This document shows positions 1 to 5,620 of a stretch of DNA of 7,059 bases, one piece after another. The stretch spans positions 1 to 7,059 of the forward strand of contig JAHADO010000066.1 in assembly GCA_018375265.1 (NCBI GenBank), read 5' to 3'. Each line of letters starts with the position of its first letter. Within the stretch, counting starts at the first letter, position 1. The stretch comes from Campylobacter concisus. Lineage in GTDB: Bacteria > Campylobacterota > Campylobacteria > Campylobacterales > Campylobacteraceae. A program made the position numbers and the translations under genes. Under the pieces are notes generated by a model. It was not told where the DNA came from, ran no database searches, and was given only the letters and a program-made list of their open reading frames with translations.

Positions 1-1
1 A

Positions 2-322
2 GATGATGTTAAGGGTGGTAAATTTAATGAAGACGTTAAAGGTGGTACTACAAACGATAGCACTCCTACATTTAAAGGTACAGCTGAGGCTGGCTCAACT
101 ATCGTTCTTAAAAATGGCAATGACATTATTAACAAAGACATCATTGTAAAAGCTGATGCTGATGGTAACTGGGAATTTACTCCAAAATCTCCACTTGCTG
201 AGGGTGAGTACAATGTAGTAGCTATCGCAACTGATAAAGCTGGTAATGTTAGCAATCCATCAAATGTTGCAACTGTAAATGTTGATATAAGCACTACACA
301 GCCAGTTATAACTGAGATCATC
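2..322 (+). repeat. Ig-like module A1 of the adhesin
   Basis: About 107 residues. It begins at DDVKGG and carries TNDSTPTFKGTAEA (codons from base 50), DGNWEF and ATDKAGNVSNPS, ending before the next DDV. The pattern is that of bacterial Ig-like domains seen in large adhesins. It may be complete, since it starts at the same DDV as the other copies. Confidence 0.8.
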
Positions 323-3130
323 GATGATGTTGCTGGTGGTGTTGTAGGTAATGTTAAAAATGCTCTTACAAATGACAACTTACCAACACTAAAAGGTACT
401 GCTGAGGCATTCTCAACTGTTAAGATAATAGTAGATGATAAGATAGTATTTAAAGATGGCAAAGAAGTAACAGTTACAGCTGATAAAAACGGCAACTGGG
501 AATATACATTTGAGGCAAATTTAAACTGGGGTGGCGAAGTACATGCTGCACTAGAAGATGGAGTACATACTCTTAAAGTTCAAACAACCGATAGAGCAGG
601 CAATAGAAGTGCTGTATCAGAGTGGTCAAGTGTAGATGTTGATACAACTATCGGCGCTCCAACAGTTAAGATAACAACTGATATAAATAGTGACAAGAAG
701 ATAGATATAGCTGATGCTTCAGCTCTAAAAGATGGCAAGCTTAAATGGGTTATCGACATCCCAGAAAATACTGTAAAAGCAGGCGATAGGGTTCAAATTC
801 TTGGAAGCGACGCTAAAACTTGGACAGATATCTTTAAAGTAACTGCGCAAGATATAGCTAAAGGCTTTATAGAAAGAGATGAATTTAGCATCGATATGCC
901 AAAATCAAGAGGCTTCCAAACTCCATCTTATAGACTAGTCGATGATGCAGGTAATGTAAGTGAAGGTTCTATGGATGCAGTAAAAATAGTAGGTTTTGCT
1001 CCAAAAGCTCCAGTTATCAAAGCGGTTCTAGATAACGAGTATGGTTCAGATCTAATCGACCCAATTTACGGAACTACAGGCAATGTTTTAGTTGCTGATA
1101 AAGCCTTAACAAATGATAGTACCCCTGCATTTATGGGTGAAGCTGAAGTTGGTACGACCATCACTCTTAAAAAAGGCAATACTATAATCGCTGAAAATAT
1201 CCCAGTGGGATCTAATGGTAAATGGTTTTATGAACCAGAGGAGAATTCTCCATGGGCTGATGGCAGTTATGAGATCACAGCAATTGCTAGAAATGTGTTT
1301 GGTAAAGTGAGCGAGCCTTCAAAACTAATCACTGTAACAGTTGATACTACAGAGCCTTATTTGACTATTGATGAGATCAATGATGATGTAAAAACTAGCG
1401 ATATTGATTTTACAGGCAACGTTAAAGGTAAAGTTACAAACGATGCTACACCAACTCTAAAAGGTACAGCAGAGCCTGAGTCATTGATAGTTATAAAATC
1501 TGGCAACGAAGTATACGCTGAAGTTCATGCTGGTAAAAATGGTTCTTGGGAATATAAAATAACAACTCCACTTAGTGATGGACTACATATCTTCTCAGTT
1601 CAAGCACATGACAAAGCTGGAAATATCGGATCTGAAATCGTAGCTAATGTAACAGTTGATACTAAGATAGCAGATGCGAAAGTTGAGTTTATCGAAGATA
1701 CAAACAATGACGGTAAATTTAGCTGGAAAGAAAATATAGAAAATCCTAATATTGGACGCATGGCTTGGAAAGCTCTTATACCAGATGATGGAAGCATAAA
1801 AGCTGGTGATACATTCAACTATAGATGGGGTGCAAGCGATAGTTGGCACAATCGTACTATAACTCAAGCAGATATCGATAGAGGCTATATCGGAGAGAAA
1901 GTACAAAATCAATACGAGCAAGGACAACCAAATGCAGGCAAACCTTTAGCGTTTGGCGCAAATGCTAATGGACGTGTATATGAAGCTGAAGCATACTTTA
2001 GCGATGCGGCTGGTAATAAAGGTGCTAAGGGTAGCGATAAAGTAGTATTTGACTTTAGTGATAATACAGATAATAAACATATTGCGACAACTAATGTTAA
2101 GATCACAAGCATCTATGATGATGTTAGAGGCGGTCACGTAGGCAACCTTATCACAAATGAGGCTGCGCAAGTTGCAGGCTTAACAAATGATAAGACACCA
2201 ACTATAAGTGGAACAGCTGAGGCTAATGCAAGCGTAAAAGTATCTGTAGTTGATAGTAAGTCACATAGTGTTTGGGAGAAAACTATAACAGCTGAAAGTG
2301 ATGGTAGCTGGAAGGTAACAACTGACAATATTGCCGACGGTAACTACTCTGTAACAGCAGTAGCTACAAATAAAGCTGGTGCGGTTTCAAATCCTTATAC
2401 AGTATCAAATCTTGAGATAGATACAACTATTGCTCAACCGAACATTTGGATTAAAGAAGATGCAAATCAAGATAAAATCTATGATAAAGCAGATTATGAA
2501 AATCCAGCAAATGGCAACGGCGATATAACATTTGTTGTAGATATACCACAAGACCGTGTAACTATAAAAGCTGGGGATGTTTTCCATTATATGATCAATA
2601 CTAATAATCCAAAATGGGGCAATATAAACGGTTATACCGAAGATATTACTATAACTGAAGCAGATATCAAGAGCGGTAGTATAAGTCGCGTGGTAACTCT
2701 TTGTGATGATGGTAAAGACTTTAATATGAGCCATAACGGTATGATAGTATCTATGAATGGATACTTTAAAGACCTAGCCGGTAATGCACTTTCTAATGAT
2801 ACAATGGTAAGGTTTGATCTAAAGAACACTTATGGTGGTAAAGTAAGAAGCACTAGAAGCTTGCCAGATGATATCTTAGACAATGATAGTGTTGATCTAA
2901 GCAATGCTGCTCATATAAATGAGCCAAAAGCTGAGCTAAATGTTCTAAATAACAATAAAATAGGCGTTAGCGCAAATGATCTTTTAGAAACACCAAAAGA
3001 TCATATCATGAGTGAAGGTAAGTCAGAAGCTAAACCTTCTTATGCTACTGCAAGCTCACATGCTGGCGAAGAAAATATAGCTACAACTCATCCTATCCAA
3101 ATCGAAGAGAAAGTAGAAAGCCACTTCTAA
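2..3130 (+). CDS. Giant Ig-like repeat adhesin/surface protein, C-terminal 1042 residues (5' partial)
   Basis: The reading frame is open from base 2 to the TAA at 3128-3130, so the protein begins left of the window. The ATG at 896 is internal: it has no ribosome site and lies inside a module. Five Ig-like A modules share DDVxGG...TNDxTPTxxGTAEA, then NGxWEY, DGxY and DKAGNxS, and close with VDTT. Three B modules each start with an EF-hand-like DxNxD loop and continue with an IP...KAGD stretch. The architecture resembles large bacterial Ig-repeat adhesins (BapA/SiiE-like), which are usually exported by type I secretion and act in attachment or biofilm formation; this function is inferred. The last ~100 residues are not Ig-like. 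They contain NNKIGVSANDLLETPKDHI, which resembles tail segments of such adhesins as I remember them. There are no GGxGxD RTX nonapeptides. Only one Cys was seen (in B3), as is common in exported repeat proteins. No transporter genes are in view. Confidence 0.85.
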   Translation, partial: DDVKGGKFNEDVKGGTTNDSTPTFKGTAEAGSTIVLKNGNDIINKDIIVKADADGNWEFTPKSPLAEGEYNVVAIATDKAGNVSNPSNVATVNVDISTTQPVITEIIDDVAGGVVGNVKNALTNDNLPTLKGTAEAFSTVKIIVDDKIVFKDGKEVTVTADKNGNWEYTFEANLNWGGEVHAALEDGVHTLKVQTTDRAGNRSAVSEWSSVDVDTTIGAPTVKITTDINSDKKIDIADASALKDGKLKWVIDIPENTVKAGDRVQILGSDAKTWTDIFKVTAQDIAKGFIERDEFSIDMPKSRGFQTPSYRLVDDAGNVSEGSMDAVKIVGFAPKAPVIKAVLDNEYGSDLIDPIYGTTGNVLVADKALTNDSTPAFMGEAEVGTTITLKKGNTIIAENIPVGSNGKWFYEPEENSPWADGSYEITAIARNVFGKVSEPSKLITVTVDTTEPYLTIDEINDDVKTSDIDFTGNVKGKVTNDATPTLKGTAEPESLIVIKSGNEVYAEVHAGKNGSWEYKITTPLSDGLHIFSVQAHDKAGNIGSEIVANVTVDTKIADAKVEFIEDTNNDGKFSWKENIENPNIGRMAWKALIPDDGSIKAGDTFNYRWGASDSWHNRTITQADIDRGYIGEKVQNQYEQGQPNAGKPLAFGANANGRVYEAEAYFSDAAGNKGAKGSDKVVFDFSDNTDNKHIATTNVKITSIYDDVRGGHVGNLITNEAAQVAGLTNDKTPTISGTAEANASVKVSVVDSKSHSVWEKTITAESDGSWKVTTDNIADGNYSVTAVATNKAGAVSNPYTVSNLEIDTTIAQPNIWIKEDANQDKIYDKADYENPANGNGDITFVVDIPQDRVTIKAGDVFHYMINTNNPKWGNINGYTEDITITEADIKSGSISRVVTLCDDGKDFNMSHNGMIVSMNGYFKDLAGNALSNDTMVRFDLKNTYGGKVRSTRSLPDDILDNDSVDLSNAAHINEPKAELNVLNNNKIGVSANDLLETPKDHIMSEGKSEAKPSYATASSHAGEENIATTHPIQIEEKVESHF
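323..655 (+). repeat. Ig-like module A2 of the adhesin
   Basis: About 111 residues, starting at DDVAGGVVGN. It has TNDNLPTLKGTAEA (from base 368), NGNWEY and DRAGNRS, and closes with VDVDTT. It carries an insertion of roughly ten residues (around NLNWGGEVHAAL) relative to A1 and A4. It is followed directly by the first B module. Confidence 0.8.
656..1030 (+). repeat. B module B1 with calcium-loop-like motif
   Basis: About 125 residues. It starts with APTVKITTDINSDKKID; the acidic loop D-x-N-x-D-x-x-x-D-x-x-D occupies codons 680-715. It continues with IPENTVKAGDRV, a TW...TAQDIAKGFIE stretch and DDAGNVS. It aligns by eye with B2 and B3 but not with the A modules. Calcium binding is inferred from residue spacing only. 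Confidence 0.65.
1031..1381 (+). repeat. Ig-like module A3 of the adhesin
   Basis: About 117 residues and the most divergent A copy. DDVxGG is replaced by DNEYGSDL, and the core reads TNDSTPAFMGEAEVG (from base 1109). It retains NGKWFY, DGSYEITAIA and the closing VTVDTT. The DKAGN turn is changed to NVFGK. Confidence 0.75.
1382..1672 (+). repeat. Ig-like module A4 of the adhesin
   Basis: About 97 residues, starting at DDVKTSD. It carries TNDATPTLKGTAEP (from base 1436), NGSWEYKI, DGLHIFSV, DKAGNIGS and TVDTK. It directly precedes the second B module, repeating the A-A-B order. Confidence 0.8.
1673..2116 (+). repeat. B module B2 with canonical EF-hand-like loop
   Basis: About 148 residues including a linker. 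The loop DTNNDGKFSWKE (codons 1697-1732) fits the 12-residue EF-hand pattern: D at 1, N at 3, D at 5, G at 6, a hydrophobic residue at 8, S at 9 and E at 12. It is followed by IPDDGSIKAGDTFNYRWG, TQADIDRGYIGE and a long segment ending SDAAGNKG...VVFDF. This is the clearest calcium-binding candidate of the three B copies. Confidence 0.7.
2117..2434 (+). repeat. Ig-like module A5 of the adhesin
   Basis: About 106 residues, starting at DDVRGGHVGN. It has TNDKTPTISGTAEA (from base 2183), DGSWKV, DGNYSVTAVATNKAGAVSNP (20 residues) and a closing EIDTT. Only one A module precedes B3, unlike the two A-A pairs before B1 and B2. Confidence 0.8.
2435..2821 (+). repeat. B module B3 with calcium-loop-like motif
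   Basis: About 129 residues. The loop DANQDKIYDKAD (codons 2459-2494) has D/N/D/D/D at positions 1, 3, 5, 9 and 12, a spacing like that of dockerin-type loops. It is followed by IPQDRVTIKAGDVFHY, TITEADIKSGSIS and YFKDLAGNALS...VRFDL. It is the last recognisable module before the C-terminal tail. Confidence 0.65.
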
Positions 3131-3138
3131 TTTCTTAT

Positions 3139-3178
3139 AAGCAGGGCAGACAAAGTCTGCCTTGCTTTGAATTTGTTT
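3139..3178 (+). terminator. Rho-independent terminator after the adhesin gene
   Basis: A 13-bp stem pairs AAGCAGGGCAGAC (3139-3151) with GTCTGCCTTGCTT (3155-3167), with one G-T pair and an AAA loop. A T-rich but interrupted stretch (TTGAATTTGTTT) follows. It starts 8 bases after the adhesin stop codon. The tail is not a pure T run, so some read-through into the next gene is possible. Confidence 0.75.
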
Positions 3179-3196
3179 GCGGTTAAGGGAGTTTGT

Positions 3197-3550
3197 ATGC
3201 AAAGTGAAAAGACAAAAGTTTTACTAGACGAGATAAATGAAACAATAGATTTTATATTTCGTACATGTAATAAAAATGGTGGCACGAAGAAGGCTTTGGA
3301 AGAAAAGAAGCTGAGTAGAGAAATTTTAAAAGATAAATTTAAGTCGATCTTTTCAAAATTTAGCCAAATAGATGAGGCTAGTTTTAAGAGTGCAATCCTC
3401 GCAAACGACGAGGCAAAAGAGCTAAACGATATAGCTATAGCACTTGATATAGACGAAGATGTAAGCTTGCTAGAGCTAGAGCGAGCGATAAATTTTGACC
3501 TAACTAGCGTCAAAGAAGAAATTTATAAATTTCAAAAAAATATCCGATAA
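3197..3550 (+). CDS. Hypothetical 117-residue helical cytoplasmic protein
   Basis: I do not recognise this family. The start chosen is the ATG at 3197, preceded by TAAGGGAG (3184-3191) at normal spacing. A TTG ten codons upstream lies inside the terminator stem and lacks a ribosome site. The protein is rich in Lys, Glu, Asp, Ile and Leu, with almost no Pro, and reads as mostly alpha-helical. There is no signal peptide or membrane segment. It has one Cys (FRTCNKNGG). Residues ~25-35 (CNKNGGTKKAL) look like a loop between helices, and the acidic patch ALDIDEDVSLLELE lies near residue 85. It sits 66 bases after the adhesin stop in the same direction and converges with assT. No clear promoter of its own is visible, so it may depend on read-through from the adhesin transcript. 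Confidence 0.75.
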   Translation: MQSEKTKVLLDEINETIDFIFRTCNKNGGTKKALEEKKLSREILKDKFKSIFSKFSQIDEASFKSAILANDEAKELNDIAIALDIDEDVSLLELERAINFDLTSVKEEIYKFQKNIR

Positions 3551-3579
3551 AAAATGGTGTGAGAGGGGGTCTCACACCA
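3549..3579 (-). terminator. Terminator of assT, between convergent genes
   Basis: A 10-bp perfect stem pairs TGGTGTGAGA (3555-3564) with TCTCACACCA (3570-3579) around a GGGGG loop. On the minus strand it is followed by six T residues (complement of 3549-3554), a textbook intrinsic terminator for assT, whose stop codon is 9 bases upstream. For the plus-strand gene ending at 3550 the following bases are AACTTTC, so termination in that direction should be weaker. The T run overlaps the stop codon of the plus-strand gene. Confidence 0.85.
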
Positions 3580-3588
3580 AACTTTCAA

Positions 3589-5355
3589 CTAATAATTAAA
3601 CACTTCAGGATCAATAACCATCGCTCTATAAGCGACATCATCTCTTGATGCTGAGTCTACATCCATCTCAAATTTGACCTCATTTGTCTTTGGATCGATC
3701 TCGACTAAAACCATTTTGATAGTTTTATCTGGCTTGAGTAAATTTACGTTTGAGCTTGAGATAAAGTAGGTATTTTTATCTTTTTGCCACTCGACGTTGC
3801 TAGTGACTGCACTATAAAAGTCAAAGCCACGCTCCTTACCAAACTGCCAAGTCTGCTCAACCGTGCCCTTTTTCTCATCTATCTTGTACTCAACCGCACG
3901 GGAGTATTTATCCTCTTTAAAGGCTGGCTGCTCCATGCCTCTAGCATCGCCATTGTCAAAGACGCTTAGGTGTTTTATGTCGCCCTTGTTTTCGTATCTT
4001 GGCGTTAGCCATGCGGTGTGCTGTGTCCATGACCAGTCAAACTCGCCCTCGCATTTTGAGTTTTCACATTTTATCTTGTTGCCTTTTCTATCGACTGGAG
4101 TAAGCACTTTTGCTTTAAAGTCCTCGCTCCAGCCCTCTGGACTTGCTAGTATCCATTTTACTTTCTTGTCGCGTCCTATCTTTACGATGCCTTGGTGACG
4201 AAGCGAAAGGATGATACTATCATCGCTTTCATCATACGAGATAGAATTTACATGCGCCCAGTTTCTGCCTGTGCCAGTGGAGGTGACATCGCCAAATGGC
4301 TGATCGTCGCTTATCTTGATCTCTTTTGCGTCCATGTCTATGTTTAGGCAAACAGCCCTAGCATCAAGCGCTTTTATGAGGTTGCTGCGATATACGTTGT
4401 TGCCAAAAATTTCATTTAGATCCCACTCTTCTACCACCTTGCCGGTGTTATCGACCTCGATGATGTGGTCTCTTATGGTGTGAGAAATTTTGCCATTTTT
4501 GTGGTGGTAGTTGTATTTTGCTACCCTAAGAAGTGCGTGATCATCTTTTAGTGGCATCACCTCGTGGCTTAGATCGATGTAACCTCTAGGTAGTGGGCGG
4601 TTGTAAATTTCTTTTCCCATTAGATCATATCTAAGATATCTTTGTGCCATGCCAAAGCTGATATCGCCGTTTTTGAGCTGATGAAAGCCCATCATCATGC
4701 CCCCATCCATCACTCTTCTCTCGCTGCGGTCGTAAAATTTCTGATAGTCAAGATACCATCTGACCTCGCCCTTGGTATCTACGATGTAGTTTTCGGTAAA
4801 GTCATTCCAGCTAGCAGCTCCGCCATTTTTCCAATCAAGCGGTTTATAGACGCTTGTTATTGTGTTGTTTATGAGATAGAGCCTGTTTTTAAAGGCAGGA
4901 TCGACCTTTTTGACGTGAGTTTTTTGCATGTGTGAGAACCTAAAATCACGGCTATATGTGACGATCGGTTGGGCGTAAATTTTATATGTTTCTACCTTTT
5001 TAGCTCCGTTAAATGTATAACTAAGCTCGACCTCGTTTAGATAGTCAGGATAAAGTCCCCAAATAGGCACGCCATCATGCGTGAGCAAGGCATGCTCTGA
5101 GACGTTGTAGTCAATATCTATACCGCCATCTGGCTTGCCCTTTACTTTGACGTGGATATCTTTGATGTCCTTGCCAGCTCTATCGATGATAGCAGTTAGT
5201 GGCGATACGTCGTAGGGGTTTATAAAGACTGAGCCAAGCTCTCCTTGAACCTTTACTTGATGAGCCAATACTCCAGCGTTTAGTGGAGCACTAAAGCCAA
5301 AACCACTCACCAAAACAGCCGCAAGGGCAACTGAACCTAAGAAATTCTTGCTCAT
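3589..5355 (-). CDS. assT: Periplasmic aryl-sulfate sulfotransferase (AssT/AstA)
   Basis: This enzyme transfers sulfate from a phenolic sulfate ester to another phenol without PAPS (EC 2.8.2.22). It has 588 residues from the ATG at 5353-5355, preceded by AAAGGAG; the in-frame TTG at 5395-5397 has no ribosome site and would bury the signal peptide. Residues 1-27 form a Sec signal peptide, with likely cleavage after LNA27. The catalytic residues known from E. coli AssT (His252, His356, Arg374, His436) match His264 (SHEVMPL), His368 (NWAHVNS), Arg386 (LSLRHQ) and His446 (WTQHTAW), with nearly identical spacing (104, 18, 60). His446 would be the transient sulfohistidine. Cys430 and Cys435 correspond to the disulfide Cys418-Cys424 in E. 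coli; Cys336 is extra. No dsb gene is adjacent. In C. jejuni the orthologue is called astA and is, from memory, often broken; here it is intact. It appears monocistronic. Confidence 0.95.
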   Translation of the reverse strand: MSKNFLGSVALAAVLVSGFGFSAPLNAGVLAHQVKVQGELGSVFINPYDVSPLTAIIDRAGKDIKDIHVKVKGKPDGGIDIDYNVSEHALLTHDGVPIWGLYPDYLNEVELSYTFNGAKKVETYKIYAQPIVTYSRDFRFSHMQKTHVKKVDPAFKNRLYLINNTITSVYKPLDWKNGGAASWNDFTENYIVDTKGEVRWYLDYQKFYDRSERRVMDGGMMMGFHQLKNGDISFGMAQRYLRYDLMGKEIYNRPLPRGYIDLSHEVMPLKDDHALLRVAKYNYHHKNGKISHTIRDHIIEVDNTGKVVEEWDLNEIFGNNVYRSNLIKALDARAVCLNIDMDAKEIKISDDQPFGDVTSTGTGRNWAHVNSISYDESDDSIILSLRHQGIVKIGRDKKVKWILASPEGWSEDFKAKVLTPVDRKGNKIKCENSKCEGEFDWSWTQHTAWLTPRYENKGDIKHLSVFDNGDARGMEQPAFKEDKYSRAVEYKIDEKKGTVEQTWQFGKERGFDFYSAVTSNVEWQKDKNTYFISSSNVNLLKPDKTIKMVLVEIDPKTNEVKFEMDVDSASRDDVAYRAMVIDPEVFNY

Positions 5356-5414
5356 TTTCGCTCCTTTAATAAAATTTAATGATATCTTACTACCCAAATT
5401 TCACGCAAAACTAA

Positions 5415-5450
5415 CGCTTATATAAAAAGATGCTTAAGTAAATTTATAAA
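5415..5450 (-). promoter_or_regulatory. Possible sigma-70 promoter of assT
   Basis: On the minus strand TATAAG (complement of 5417-5422) follows a T-rich run, and a second candidate TATAAA lies at 5443-5448. Periodic T tracts upstream with no clear -35 box fit Campylobacter sigma-70 promoters. Transcription from the first would leave a leader of roughly 55 bases before the assT ATG. The region lies between the cyd terminator and assT, where a promoter is expected, but the exact site is a guess. Confidence 0.3.
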
Positions 5451-5469
5451 GAAGTGGTTTTAAAGGGTG

Positions 5470-5509
5470 AAAATAAAAAGAAGAATTTAGGAGCAAATGC
5501 CCCTAAATT
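5470..5509 (-). terminator. Terminator of the cyd operon
   Basis: The inverted repeat AATTTAGGAG (5484-5493) and CCCCTAAATT (5500-5509) forms a stem of about 10 bp with one mismatch around CAAATG. On the minus strand it is followed by CTTCTTTTTATTTT, a T-rich tail. The stem begins directly at the stop codon of the 33-codon ORF and not at cydB, which places that ORF inside the operon. Confidence 0.7.
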
Positions 5510-5611
5510 TTAGTTATTTGCGTCAAATTTCTTGAGAGAAAAAAGAACAAATTTGTAGCTAATAAATAGCGTTACTGGCCAAAGTATCAAAAAAATTCCT
5601 GCTTCTAACAT
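5510..5611 (-). CDS. 33-residue single-helix membrane peptide; putative CydX-like bd oxidase subunit
   Basis: The ORF has an ATG at 5609-5611 and a TAA at 5510-5512. Its ribosome site TAAGGA (complement of 5618-5623) overlaps the cydB stop codon, with six bases to the ATG. The peptide starts MLEAG, has one hydrophobic helix from about residue 5 to 26 (GIFLILWPVTLF, then ISYKFVLFSL), and ends with the charged KKFDANN. Size, a single membrane helix and a position directly after cydB match CydX/CbdX-type accessory subunits, which bind CydA and stabilise the haem site in other bacteria. The sequence does not show the MWYFxWxLG start of E. coli CydX, so homology cannot be claimed. Position, ribosome site and the terminator immediately after it support a real gene; the function is inferred. 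It could instead be a lineage-specific peptide unrelated to the oxidase. Confidence 0.65.
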   Translation of the reverse strand: MLEAGIFLILWPVTLFISYKFVLFSLKKFDANN

Positions 5612-5620
5612 CTTTTATCC

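Noticed and set aside
896..898. ATG as the start of the adhesin gene
   Set aside because: The frame is open back to base 2 with the same module pattern, and no ribosome site precedes this ATG.
50..2227. Spaced direct DNA repeats (ACAAACGAT...GGTACAGC type) as a CRISPR or intergenic repeat array
   Set aside because: They are coding repeats of the TNDxTPTxxGTAEA motif, diverged at the DNA level, in frame, and spaced hundreds of bases apart.
1595..2829. Minus-strand ORFs opposite the adhesin
   Set aside because: They are complement shadows of repetitive coding sequence; their Cys/Ile/Ser-rich composition reflects the antisense of Asp/Asn/Gly/Thr codons.
3167..3169. TTG start for the 117-residue protein
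   Set aside because: It lies in the terminator stem without a ribosome site; the ATG at 3197 has TAAGGGAG.
3863..4198. Plus-strand ORFs opposite assT (also near 3784-3969 and 4642-4935)
   Set aside because: They are antisense shadows of a strongly conserved enzyme gene, with no ribosome site and no recognisable protein pattern.
5395..5397. TTG start for AssT
   Set aside because: It has no ribosome site and would add 14 residues in front of a clear signal peptide; the ATG at 5353-5355 has AAAGGAG.
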